Counted from the first letter of the stretch, positions 24,049-31,726 are shown. The stretch: 36,669 nt of DNA from Lachnospiraceae bacterium (GCA_900766915.1 CAAFXE010000161.1:1-36669), one strand, 5' to 3'. Translations and numbers: made by a program. The notes: a model not told the origin generated them from the letters alone.

Positions 24049-25428
24049 CTACTCATTTCGAAGTGCTGACAAAGCTGAGAGCCTCATGGCACGAAGTGCC
24101 GGCATCAGACCTGCCAACATACCAATAATAACAGCAAAAACCAAAGCTGTCAAAGAAAGCCATAAAGGAATATAGGAAATACTTCCCATATAAGTCTGGC
24201 CTAACACGTAATTGATCACTGCGGAAATGCCATAGCTTAATATTAAACCAATGATTCCTCCGCACAGGCCGATAAAGGCCGCTTCCATTAAAAACAAGTC
24301 TCTGATTCGTCCCAGGCTACAGCCCAAAACTTTCATAATACCGATTTCTTTTGTTCTCTCGTAAATAGACATCATCATGGTGTTTGCAATACCGATGGCA
24401 GCAACGAATAACGATACCGCTCCGATACCGCCCAGTACCGCCTGGATCATACCAAACTGTTCCTGGGACTGTTGGATCCACTCTGCATTACTGTAAGCAT
24501 AGTAACCCATATCCACGATCTGCTGCTGCACGTCCATTACATTGTCCAGTTCATCCACCCGGACATAAAGCTCCTCATAATACCATTCTTTATAGGGCTT
24601 TCCGTTAGACCTGGTAGGCTGGTTTGGAATCGCACGATTTTTGAAAATCTTTTTTAGCTGCGTCTTTAACGCTTCAATATTACAGTAAGCTTCCCAGCTA
24701 TACTCTGTATAATCTTCCGGTCCGCCTGCTACGACTCCCGAAGAAGGAAACATATATTTTTTCGGTTGCTGGACCGGCTGTCCGTTTTGATCTGTACCGC
24801 CATACTTGGCATTCCAGTAGGCATCAGAATCCATAACAAAGAAAATCGGATCATTCATAAGATCAATATCCGGCAGCTCCCCGGTATCCCAGTAGCCCTG
24901 GCCGGTTTTGGAATTAGTAAAATTCATCAGAATCTGATTTCCATAGAGAAACTCCAGGGTACTCTCATCTGTGGGAAGTCTGGAGCCTTCACTCAATGGA
25001 ATGTTCATCGCTTCCAATGCTTCTGTGGTCATTCCTTTCACAGAGACACTCGCCTCATATACACCGCATTTCAAAATGGGGTACAGATTCAGTACCGGAG
25101 AAGCCACCTCTACATGGGGAATTTTCATGATCTCCTGTGCAGTGCTGTCTGTAATCTTTCCGGCATTTTCATCCTTCTTGCTGCCGCTTTCCGTAGCAGA
25201 AACAGCAACTCCATTGGACATTCCTCCACCCTGACGGACCGTAATGGTGGTGAGTCCTCCGCTTTTTTCATATTGCTCCATGGTAGATTTACTAAGACCC
25301 AGTCCCAGTGAAATCATAACTACAATCGAGGCTGTACCAATGATCACACCCAGAACTGTCAGAAAGGTACGAAGCTTTCTGCGCCAGAGATTGGAAACGC
25401 TCATGGTGAGCAAATCAATAAATCTCAT
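24049..25428 (-). CDS. MacB/FtsX-type ABC transporter permease
   Basis: This membrane protein of 459 residues has one N-terminal helix (LTFLTVLGVIIGTASIVVMI), a large extracellular domain (about 50-330) and three C-terminal helices, the MacB topology. The family block IANTMMMSIYERTKEIGIMK precedes the coupling region. The extracellular domain is rich in Gly, Asn and Pro. Together with the ATPase at 27199-27918 it should form a mechanotransmission exporter or envelope-stress device, not an importer. The start has AGGAG upstream, 10 bases after the CARDB-like gene. Confidence 0.9.
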   Translation of the reverse strand: MRFIDLLTMSVSNLWRRKLRTFLTVLGVIIGTASIVVMISLGLGLSKSTMEQYEKSGGLTTITVRQGGGMSNGVAVSATESGSKKDENAGKITDSTAQEIMKIPHVEVASPVLNLYPILKCGVYEASVSVKGMTTEALEAMNIPLSEGSRLPTDESTLEFLYGNQILMNFTNSKTGQGYWDTGELPDIDLMNDPIFFVMDSDAYWNAKYGGTDQNGQPVQQPKKYMFPSSGVVAGGPEDYTEYSWEAYCNIEALKTQLKKIFKNRAIPNQPTRSNGKPYKEWYYEELYVRVDELDNVMDVQQQIVDMGYYAYSNAEWIQQSQEQFGMIQAVLGGIGAVSLFVAAIGIANTMMMSIYERTKEIGIMKVLGCSLGRIRDLFLMEAAFIGLCGGIIGLILSYGISAVINYVLGQTYMGSISYIPLWLSLTALVFAVIIGMLAGLMPALRAMRLSALSALRNE

Positions 25429-25438
25429 ATTCTGTCTC

Positions 25439-27199
25439 CTACTCTGCTGATTCTTTATCCTCTAAAAGTTCGATAACTTCCAGTTCTTCCTGTGCAAGAC
25501 GTTTTGCTTTTTTCTTTTTTCTGATCACAACCACCACGGTAACTGCCACAGCTGCTACAGCCACAACGATCAGGACAGTTCCCCACCATGGAAGGCCTTT
25601 GCTCTCTTCTTCCATACCATCCATCATCATATCCTCCGACATATCCGGATAGTATGGTTCATTGACAAATAAAGTCATGGTCTTTTCGATCGTTGCTTTC
25701 TTTCCTTCTTCATCCTCATAGCTTACGATGATCTTTACAGTTGCGTCGTCTGTGGTTACAGCCTGTCCGGAAAGGTAAGCATCCAGATTTCCTGTAGCAC
25801 CCGGATCAAGATTTCCAAGGAAGGTGTCTCCTCCGCTGATGGAATCTGCCTCGAATTTTACACTCACGTTATAGAGCTTTGTCTTGCCCACATTGTAAAT
25901 GCTGAACATGACATTAGCTTCGTTACCTACTTCAATGTTTTCCGGCGTCAGTGTAATGCTGCTTAAATCCACCTTCGCTTCCTGTTTGATCGGTACAGAC
26001 ACACTTGCAGTCTCTTTAAAGGAGTTTGCTTTACTGTCTTCATATTCCATGTTGACGGTCACTACATAAGGCTTCTGGGCAAGGTCGGCCTTGGATTTTA
26101 ATTCAATGCTGATGCTCTTGGTAGCATTCGGTGCAATCTTCTCTACAAAAATGGTGCTGGAACCTGCAGTCGGTAAAAATGCAGAATAAGTATTGTTGGC
26201 ATCAGTACCTTCCTGAGTTCCCTGAATGTCAAAGAGCATATTGGAAACTGCGGTTTCCTTGGAAGTATTTTTTAAATTTAAGGTAAGCTTAAAGGTATCT
26301 CCGGCATATACCTCTTCCGGAGTTGTAGTAAATCCGGTGACAATGACACGGGGAGTGGAGATCTTACCATTTTCCTCTGTAGGTGCCACACCATTTACCT
26401 GTACATAGTAATCCAGAGCTACAGAACCCTTGGTTCCATCTGCCTCATTATATGTAACATTAAATACCAGCTTCGTATATCCTGTAACCGCGTCATCTCT
26501 GGTACGTAAAGTCCAGCGGAAGGTATGTTTTCTGTCACCTACGGATTTTCCGGAATTTTCTCCTTCCAGTTCATCGCAGGTCTGGGAGTAATCTGTTTTT
26601 TCAATATCAAATGGCCAGGATGTCACGTCACCGCTAAGAGCAGGTGTGATAACTACATTCGTAACACCTGTATTACCAAGGTTTACCAGTGGCACAGCGA
26701 TATCGCAGTGATGTCCTGCATTGGCTGTGGTGGTGTCGTATTCTTTACCGCCGATGATGATGTTTGTGTTGTTTGTGATAGTAGGTTTTGTATCATCCTC
26801 ATTATCTGATGTTGGGGGTGTTTCTGGCTGTGGTGGCACCACCTTGCAAGCTGATAACTCTTCTTTAACGTCTTTGATATACTGTGTTACAGCATCTACC
26901 GTTGCAAAAACAGTTGCCTTCGTGCTATCCTCAGATAGTTTTTTATTCGTAGCATCATAGGTCAATCCTAATTTTTCTGCTGCTTCATTCATAATCGCAT
27001 CTGCAGCTGTCTTTTCTTCATCCGTTGTATATCCTTGCGCAACATAATGTTTGTTTAAAAAGATTGCGGAATCTCTTGCTATTTCATCTGGTGTCGCTGT
27101 TTGTGTCGTTACAGGTGTACTTCCCGCCGCCTGCACATTCATCCCCACAGCTGGCATTGCCAGTGCTGCACATAAAAGTAATACCAATAATCTCTTCAT
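25439..27199 (-). CDS. Membrane-anchored surface protein with CARDB-like repeats
   Basis: This exported protein of 586 residues has a signal peptide (about 1-25, ending VQAA), a helical N-terminal domain, a Thr/Asn-rich linker, then two to three beta-rich repeats. Two repeats share a pattern (TPEEVYAGDTFKLTLNLKNT and TPENIEVGNEANVMFSIYNV), as in CARDB/COG1361 adhesion-like modules. A single C-terminal helix (GTVLIVVAVAAVAVTVVVVI) is followed by a basic stop-transfer segment and an acidic tail. ATG 27199 shares one base with the ATPase stop (TGATG); a GTG three bases upstream is an alternative. Flanked by ATPase and permease, it is probably the extracellular partner of that transporter. Confidence 0.85.
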   Translation of the reverse strand: MKRLLVLLLCAALAMPAVGMNVQAAGSTPVTTQTATPDEIARDSAIFLNKHYVAQGYTTDEEKTAADAIMNEAAEKLGLTYDATNKKLSEDSTKATVFATVDAVTQYIKDVKEELSACKVVPPQPETPPTSDNEDDTKPTITNNTNIIIGGKEYDTTTANAGHHCDIAVPLVNLGNTGVTNVVITPALSGDVTSWPFDIEKTDYSQTCDELEGENSGKSVGDRKHTFRWTLRTRDDAVTGYTKLVFNVTYNEADGTKGSVALDYYVQVNGVAPTEENGKISTPRVIVTGFTTTPEEVYAGDTFKLTLNLKNTSKETAVSNMLFDIQGTQEGTDANNTYSAFLPTAGSSTIFVEKIAPNATKSISIELKSKADLAQKPYVVTVNMEYEDSKANSFKETASVSVPIKQEAKVDLSSITLTPENIEVGNEANVMFSIYNVGKTKLYNVSVKFEADSISGGDTFLGNLDPGATGNLDAYLSGQAVTTDDATVKIIVSYEDEEGKKATIEKTMTLFVNEPYYPDMSEDMMMDGMEEESKGLPWWGTVLIVVAVAAVAVTVVVVIRKKKKAKRLAQEELEVIELLEDKESAE

Positions 27200-27918
27200 C
27201 ACACATGTTCTCCTTGTCTGTTATCTTCTATTTTTACGATTTTCCCATCAATAATATGGAATATTCTGTCTGCAAAGCCAGCCAGATGGTTGTCATGGGT
27301 TACCATCACCAGCGTTTTTTTCTTTTCCCGTACAACCTTCTGCATCATATTCATAATGTCTTTGGAGGTATTGGAATCCAGATTTCCCGTTGGTTCGTCC
27401 GCAAAAATGATTTCCGGATCTACCACCAAGGCTCTTGCAACTCCAACACGCTGCTGCTGACCGCCCGACATCTCATTGGGCTTATGCTTTTTATGTTCCG
27501 GCAGTCCCACCATATCCAGAAGTTCTGCTGCCTTTTGAAGCCGCACTTTCTTGTCCTCCCCTCGGAAGGTCAGCGGCAATGCCACATTCTCCTGAGCTGT
27601 CATGGTCTGCAAAAGATTAAAAGATTGAAAGATAAATCCTACGTGGTCGCGCCTGAATTTAACCAGCTGATTTTCATTCATCTCTTCAATATGCTCACCG
27701 TTAATAATCACCTGCCCCTTGGTAGGCTTTTCCAATCCCGCCAGCATATTGAGCATGGTAGATTTACCCGAACCCGAGGTACCTACGATGGCACAAAATT
27801 CTCCTTCATAAATATCAAGGCTGACACCATTTAATGCGTGCACCTTATTCTTGCCAATGGAATAAACTTTATGAAGATTCCGAACCTGTATCACCGGTTT
27901 CCTTGTTTCTTCCAACAC
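27199..27918 (-). CDS. LolD/MacB-type ABC transporter ATPase
   Basis: This ATPase of 239 residues has Walker A GTSGSGKST (about 46-54), Q-loop FIFQSFNLL, signature MSGGQQQRV, Walker B IIFADEPTGNLDS and the switch histidine in MVTHD. The sequence GNLDSNTS is typical of the LolD/MacB/FtsE subclass. The start is a GTG with GGAGG 6 bases upstream; an ATG five bases earlier is out of frame. It is first in the four-gene operon running to the sigma-like gene. A perfect 10-base palindrome CATAGCTATG (27944-27953) lies 25 bases upstream in the leader region. Confidence 0.93.
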   Translation of the reverse strand: MLEETRKPVIQVRNLHKVYSIGKNKVHALNGVSLDIYEGEFCAIVGTSGSGKSTMLNMLAGLEKPTKGQVIINGEHIEEMNENQLVKFRRDHVGFIFQSFNLLQTMTAQENVALPLTFRGEDKKVRLQKAAELLDMVGLPEHKKHKPNEMSGGQQQRVGVARALVVDPEIIFADEPTGNLDSNTSKDIMNMMQKVVREKKKTLVMVTHDNHLAGFADRIFHIIDGKIVKIEDNRQGEHV

Positions 27919-28009
27919 TCCATCCCTCCTTATCCTATTGATACATAGCTATGATAACTATAACCCGAAAAAAGTTTTAAGTATAGGAAAATTTTCAAAA
28001 TAATTCTTA

Positions 28010-28051
28010 AGAAAAAATGAAGACCTGCTCTCTATGTAAGATGCAGGTCTT
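28010..28051 (-). terminator. Terminator after the MBL-fold gene
   Basis: A perfect 9-bp stem AAGACCTGC (28020-28028) with GCAGGTCTT (28043-28051) has a 14-base loop. It is followed on the minus strand by CATTTTTTCTT. It lies 9 bases after the MBL-fold stop. Confidence 0.85.
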
Positions 28052-28060
28052 TCCGACATT

Positions 28061-28876
28061 TTATAGGATAATTTCCATCCCGCTGTACATCTGGCTGATA
28101 CCATCTCCCAGCTCTTCCTTTAATATCTGAAAAGCTTTTTCTCCGGTGCAATGTCCCGTAATGATTTTTTCCACACCGGTATTTTTCAGGCGAGCTGCCA
28201 GTGCTCTGACGGATTCTTCTGTAGATTTATAAAGATGAAAGCCCCCGATAAAAGCATGGATCTTATGCTCCGGAAAAGTTGCTTCGATTTCCGTAATAAT
28301 GTTATCCACCCCGCCATGAGAACAGCTGTTAAAGATTACCAGACCTTTTGGAGTATCAAACACAAGGCTCTGCTCGTGGGCAAAATCGTCCGGAAACATT
28401 TTTCCATTTTCCCTTATGTATAAATCAACTTTTTTTGCAATTCTCTCCAGTCTCAATGTTTTGTGGGGAATCAGATAAACACCCTCCATAAGTTTAATAT
28501 CTCCCTCCACATATTCAATGCGTTCCTTATAATTTTCTAAAATTCCCGGCTGGATCCCATTATAATGATATTTAAAAAAATTCTTTTTTCCGTAACAGTT
28601 TTCTCCTGCTCCCTTTCTTAAATAAAACTTCGCATTTTTATTCTCTCCAAAGAAAGCCGGCATGCCATCCGCATGGTCATAATGGGCATGGGACAGGATA
28701 CCAAATTCAATCTCCTCAAGATTTACACCCAGAGCTTTTGCATTTTCTGCAAAATTACTTCCGGAGCCTGTGTCAAGCAGAATTTTATGCCCATCATATT
28801 CAATATAAAAAGACAATCCCCATTCGCACAGCAAATCATCCTTTGTAATATTATCAATTAAAACTTTTGTAACCAT
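28061..28876 (-). CDS. MBL-fold metallo-hydrolase (COG1237-like)
   Basis: This metallo-beta-lactamase-fold protein of 271 residues has the dimetal motif SHAHYDHADG (His63, His65, Asp67, His68), a further histidine in SCSHGGVDN, and a C-terminal GGFHLY and TGHCTGEKAF. The pattern matches the group annotated as dihydropterin phosphate synthase or MJ0301-like hydrolases, whose substrates are mostly unproven. ATG 28876 (MVTKVLIDN) is preferred because GAGGGGG lies 8 bases upstream; the longer frame to 28915 has no ribosome site. It is monocistronic and diverges from the Asn-rich small gene. Confidence 0.88.
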   Translation of the reverse strand: MVTKVLIDNITKDDLLCEWGLSFYIEYDGHKILLDTGSGSNFAENAKALGVNLEEIEFGILSHAHYDHADGMPAFFGENKNAKFYLRKGAGENCYGKKNFFKYHYNGIQPGILENYKERIEYVEGDIKLMEGVYLIPHKTLRLERIAKKVDLYIRENGKMFPDDFAHEQSLVFDTPKGLVIFNSCSHGGVDNIITEIEATFPEHKIHAFIGGFHLYKSTEESVRALAARLKNTGVEKIITGHCTGEKAFQILKEELGDGISQMYSGMEIIL

Positions 28877-29034
28877 GTAGTCTTCCCCCTCTGCATTGCT
28901 ACACATCAATTCCACCTATAATATACCATCTCTGAAGTTATGTCTCAAGTAAGCTCTGTAACATTTTGTTAATTTTTTCAAGAATAATGTAATAACTTTG
29001 GGGCATTCTATTCTCGAAAGGATGGTGTTAAATC

Positions 29035-29199
29035 ATGAACAACAAAAATAACGCAAGTAATTCTAACAAAGCAGGCAACATGAACAATGCAAATAACAAT
29101 TCCAACGCTAACAACGAAGGAAACACTTCCAGCAAAAATTCTTCAAACAGAAATTCTAATTCTAACAACAGCTCCAACGATTCCAAAAACAGCCGCTAG
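29035..29199 (+). CDS. Asn/Ser-rich small protein, function unknown
   Basis: This open frame of 54 codons (start MNNKNNASNSNKAGNMNNAN, end SKNSR) is very biased: 24 Asn, 13 Ser, almost no hydrophobic or aromatic residues, and a net positive charge. It is preceded by AAGGATGGTG about 7-12 bases upstream and followed by a very strong terminator, and has a promoter-sized gap of its own. It is on the plus strand among minus-strand genes. It resembles no family I can name with confidence. Its composition brings to mind the Asn/Gln-rich small spore proteins, but it has no clear repeat of that kind. No signal peptide or membrane helix is present. Confidence 0.65.
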   Translation: MNNKNNASNSNKAGNMNNANNNSNANNEGNTSSKNSSNRNSNSNNSSNDSKNSR

Positions 29200-29234
29200 T
29201 AAAAGACGGTCCGGAGCAAATTAGAGGTTAAATA

Positions 29235-29270
29235 AAACCGGAGGGATGTTTCAGGCATCCCTCCGGTTTT
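29235..29270. terminator. Bidirectional terminator between the Asn-rich gene and the PTPS paralog
   Basis: A perfect 14-bp GC-rich stem (29235-29248 with 29256-29269) has a 7-base loop. It is followed by TTTT on the plus strand and TTTTATTT on the minus strand. It should end both the small plus-strand gene and the convergent PTPS-family gene. Confidence 0.92.
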
Positions 29271-29280
29271 AACTTCGCAC

Positions 29281-29844
29281 CTATTTTCTATAGCCACATT
29301 TCGGACACACGCCATTTTCATCCAATGCGATTCCGCATAATGGGCATCTGTCAATTTCTCCTACTGGAGAATATTCTTCAGTTGCAGCATTTACTCCACT
29401 TGTAAATGTGATCTTTGCAATGTTCAGCTTATCTTTCAAAAGTTCATGTACGATCTTGATCATACCTTCTACAGTCATGGTTTCTTTTGTTACAACCAGT
29501 CTGCTGTCCGGGTATGCGGTAGCCAATTCTGTTTTGAATGCTTCGCCTTTCATCTTGTTCTGAGGATGTCCATCCTTGATTCCCTGTTTCTCGTATACAT
29601 CAAGAATAGCCGGAAGAAGTGGATCGTCCTCTCTTAAAACCAGAGCGTGATCGAAATTCTTCAGAACATCCCATGCTACTTTCTGGATCTCATTACATGG
29701 ATAAACCATGTTAACGCCTGCATTGACAGTGTCTTCCACCTCAATAGTCAATACACCGGTATGACCATGCAGATACTGTGCTTCCCCCTGAAAACCATAA
29801 AATCTGTGCGCATACTGCAGATCAAATGTTGTGATACTTCTCAT
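29281..29844 (-). CDS. 6-pyruvoyl-tetrahydropterin synthase/QueD-family paralog with zinc ribbon
   Basis: This pterin-binding enzyme of the QueD/PTPS family has 187 residues. Zinc ligands are His13 in YAHRFYGF and His26/His28 in YLHGHTG; FDHALVL and VTKETMTVEG supply other active-site residues. The catalytic Cys of QueD (CxxxHGH) is replaced: Ala22 is at that place and Glu21 gives an ExxxxHGH pattern, as in paralogs reported to replace folate aldolase FolB. A C-terminal zinc ribbon (CPLCG...CPKCG, about 167-185) is an unusual addition. It follows perR by 71 bases and may be co-transcribed. Function in folate, queuosine or metal-limited metabolism is open. Confidence 0.85.
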   Translation of the reverse strand: MRSITTFDLQYAHRFYGFQGEAQYLHGHTGVLTIEVEDTVNAGVNMVYPCNEIQKVAWDVLKNFDHALVLREDDPLLPAILDVYEKQGIKDGHPQNKMKGEAFKTELATAYPDSRLVVTKETMTVEGMIKIVHELLKDKLNIAKITFTSGVNAATEEYSPVGEIDRCPLCGIALDENGVCPKCGYRK

Positions 29845-29915
29845 AATGATACCTCCTTAGTAAAAAATTTATATTTGCATTTTTTCAAACAAATATCAAA
29901 ATCAACCCCGCAATA

Positions 29916-30308
29916 CTATGTTTCTTCTGTTTCCTGACAATCCGGACAGATTCCCTTGAACATAATGTCGTAATCCAAAAACTGCATATCCCCGGAATCC
30001 TTCGTTTTCGGCTTTAACTCCGGAACAGATTCCAGCTCTATGTCAAACAGACGTCCGCATTTGATACAGCGAACATGAAAATGTTTCTCACAAATATGGT
30101 CAAAACGATCCGGGCCTCCGATCACTTCTACCTTTCTGATCTTGCCCTCTTCTGCCAGAATATTTAAATTTCTATACACAGTACCCCTCCCGATCGAGGG
30201 ATGTGCCTGTTTGATCATGTGAAAAATCTCTTCCGCCGTAGCATGATTCTTAAGGCTGCGTACTGCATTGAGTACTAATTCTCTTTGTATCGTATTTCTT
30301 CTTACCAT
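29916..30308 (-). CDS. perR: PerR-type Fur-family regulator
   Basis: This metal-dependent peroxide or metal-stress repressor has 130 residues. An N-terminal winged helix (RGTVYRNLNILAEEGKI) is followed by a dimerisation domain. Structural zinc cysteines are Cys81/Cys84 and Cys121/Cys124. Regulatory-site candidates His22, Asp70 (RFDH), His76 and His78 (HFH), and Asp89 match the PerR set. The ATG at 30308 has GAGGGGCGGG upstream and is preferred over an ATG at 30335 with no ribosome site. A consensus promoter and a palindrome that fits a Per box precede it, implying autoregulation. Fur or Zur identity cannot be excluded by eye. Confidence 0.82.
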   Translation of the reverse strand: MVRRNTIQRELVLNAVRSLKNHATAEEIFHMIKQAHPSIGRGTVYRNLNILAEEGKIRKVEVIGGPDRFDHICEKHFHVRCIKCGRLFDIELESVPELKPKTKDSGDMQFLDYDIMFKGICPDCQETEET

Positions 30309-30335
30309 ACCCGCCCCTCGCTTTATTAGGATCAT

Positions 30336-30376
30336 TTCTTAATAAGAATTATATCTTATTTATAAACGAAAATCAA
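30336..30376 (-). promoter_or_regulatory. perR promoter with Per/Fur-box-like operator
   Basis: On the minus strand, TTGATT (30371-30376) and TATAAT (30348-30353) are 17 bases apart. A perfect 6-1-6 palindrome TTCTTA-A-TAAGAA (30336-30348) overlaps the end of the -10 box and the likely start site, where a Fur-family repressor would block transcription. A second TAAGA/TCTTA pair overlaps it. Confidence 0.75.
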
Positions 30377-30417
30377 TAAGTAATTTTACAGTTAACAGAT
30401 TATTTTCGTTATTACAC

Positions 30418-30450
30418 AAAAAAGGACAGAGCACTTAAGCCCCATCCTTT
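30418..30450 (-). terminator. Terminator after the ferredoxin/membrane FeS operon
   Basis: On the minus strand a 12-bp stem (arms 30439-30450 and 30421-30432, three G-U pairs) closes a 6-base loop. It ends in six T residues that overlap the arm. It lies 19 bases past the membrane protein stop and 42 bases upstream of the perR promoter. Confidence 0.8.
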
Positions 30451-30469
30451 CGTCAATAATCTTCTAAAA

Positions 30470-31039
30470 TCAATGATGTTTCAGTTTACAAATTGCCTGC
30501 GTCATAGTGCCCATCGGACAAAAGCTACACCAGCTTCTTGGTTTATACAGAACCATCACGATCAGCCCAATGAGTGTTGATGTCAGCATCAGACTGTAAA
30601 ATCCAAAGCTAAACTGTGCAATCCAGTCCGGTACCATTCCTGCCGTGTAGGTCCATCCCCATGGAACCTTAAAAGTCCAGAACAGTTTGATGGCTTCTCT
30701 TAAGGATGCCGCACCGGCACCCACCAGATAAGTCTGGAATACGATATTCCCAAACATGGTGAGGAAGAATACCAAAAATCCATAACGGAACCACTTGGAT
30801 GACAGCCATTTCGGAGTCGGTTTGTTTCTGGAACACTTACAGTCACTTCCAATCTTACGCAGCAGCTGTCCTCTTCCGCAATAGCGATTACAGAAGCCTT
30901 TATTTCCACCAACAATGGCAAAAATCAACGGAACCAGAAAATCAATCATACCAAGCCACGCAAACAGGATATTAAAGAATCCCAGTGCAAAATATAGGAT
31001 CGTCCAGATCCAAAGATAGTCATACCATTTCTTCTGCAT
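30470..31039 (-). CDS. NapH-like membrane protein with cysteine motifs
   Basis: This membrane protein of 189 residues has about four helices. Cysteine clusters are CNRYCGRG, CKC and, near the C terminus, WCSFCPMGTMTQAIC, an arrangement seen in Fer4_5/NapH-type membrane iron-sulfur proteins. It probably passes electrons between the membrane and a soluble ferredoxin. The ATG at 31039 lies 2 bases after the ferredoxin stop, with GGGAGG upstream in that gene, so translation is coupled. The ORF extending to 31075 is rejected. The electron acceptor is not evident from the neighbours. Confidence 0.8.
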   Translation of the reverse strand: MQKKWYDYLWIWTILYFALGFFNILFAWLGMIDFLVPLIFAIVGGNKGFCNRYCGRGQLLRKIGSDCKCSRNKPTPKWLSSKWFRYGFLVFFLTMFGNIVFQTYLVGAGAASLREAIKLFWTFKVPWGWTYTAGMVPDWIAQFSFGFYSLMLTSTLIGLIVMVLYKPRSWCSFCPMGTMTQAICKLKHH

Positions 31040-31041
31040 AC

Positions 31042-31245
31042 TTACCGTTCCTCCCGTTCTGTTAATGTAATACATCCTACCGGACAGTTTTTAGCACACA
31101 GACCACATCCTACACATAGATCCTTTTCCACAATTGCATAACATCCATTCTGAACCGATACTGCATTTTTCCGGCAGGAAAAACTGCATTCACCGCATGC
31201 TACACACTGCTTTTCATCTACCACAGCATATTTTTTTGATCTCAC
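31042..31245 (-). CDS. Ferredoxin, 2[4Fe-4S] type
   Basis: This small electron carrier of 67 residues has two cluster motifs, CVACGECSFSC and CVGCGLCAKNCPVGC. The first lacks the proline that usually follows the fourth cysteine. The start is a GTG with GGAGG 9 bases upstream. It forms a two-gene unit with the membrane iron-sulfur protein that starts 2 bases after its stop, so it is probably that protein's redox partner. Confidence 0.9.
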   Translation of the reverse strand: MRSKKYAVVDEKQCVACGECSFSCRKNAVSVQNGCYAIVEKDLCVGCGLCAKNCPVGCITLTEREER

Positions 31246-31281
31246 CTGTTATAACCTCCACTATCAAAAACACATATCCAT

Positions 31282-31311
31282 AAAAAAAACCCTTGAAAAT
31301 CAAGGGTTTTT
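31282..31311 (-). terminator. Terminator of the tRNA operon
   Basis: A 12-bp stem (31285-31296 with 31300-31311, arms AAAAACCCTTGA and TCAAGGGTTTTT) has a 3-base loop and a T-run on the minus strand. It lies 3 bases from the tRNA-Lys 3' end. Confidence 0.9.
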
Positions 31312-31314
31312 CAA

Positions 31315-31387
31315 TGAGACATCGGGGATTCGAACCCCGGACAACTTGATTAAAAGTCAAGTGCTCTACCGACTGAGCTAATATCCC
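31315..31387 (-). tRNA. tRNA-Lys (anticodon UUU)
   Basis: Acceptor GGGATAT pairs with ATGTCTC with two G-U pairs, and the discriminator is A. Anticodon stem CTTGA/TCAAG encloses the loop CTTTTAA, giving TTT. The T-loop is TTCGAAT. CCA is not encoded. It is the last gene of the six-tRNA operon. Confidence 0.97.
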
Positions 31388-31426
31388 ATATTTATAAAAT
31401 TGAACAGTTCCATTCCACTGCCCTAA

Positions 31427-31498
31427 CTGGGCTAGTTGGATTCGAACCAACGAGTGCAGCAGTCAAAGTGCTGTGCCTTACCGCTTGGCGATAGCCCA
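31427..31498 (-). tRNA. tRNA-Gln (anticodon UUG)
   Basis: Acceptor TGGGCTA pairs with TAGCCCA, and the discriminator is G. Anticodon stem CAGCA/TGCTG encloses the loop CTTTGAC, giving TTG. The T-loop is TTCGAAT. CCA is not encoded. Confidence 0.97.
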
Positions 31499-31509
31499 TT
31501 AAATTTAAG

Positions 31510-31583
31510 GGTGGATAAAGGGATTCGAACCCTTGGCCTCCAGAGCCACAATCTGGCGCGCTAACCAACTGCGCTATACCCAC
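31510..31583 (-). tRNA. tRNA-His (anticodon GUG)
   Basis: Acceptor GTGGGTA pairs with TATCCAC. A G at 31584 could serve as the extra G-1 opposite discriminator C, the usual tRNA-His identity pair. The anticodon loop TTGTGGC gives GTG. CCA is not encoded. Confidence 0.97.
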
Positions 31584-31608
31584 CATAGTGCCAACGCAAG
31601 TTGGCAAA

Positions 31609-31682
<74 letters not shown>

Positions 31683-31726
31683 ATATTCATTTAATGAGTT
31701 ATCATCACACCAAATGACATTGGTGA

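Noticed and set aside
24766..25311. A 181-codon plus-strand open frame
   Set aside because: It is antisense to the extracellular domain of the permease, with no ribosome site.
25439..27199. Annotation of the CARDB-like protein as an S-layer or adhesin
   Set aside because: There is no SLH domain or LPXTG anchor. It has a transmembrane helix and is coupled to ABC genes, so a transporter partner is the better call.
27025..27834. A 269-codon plus-strand open frame
   Set aside because: It lies antisense to the ABC ATPase and the start of the surface protein gene, has no ribosome site and a Phe/His/Ser-rich composition typical of a shadow frame.
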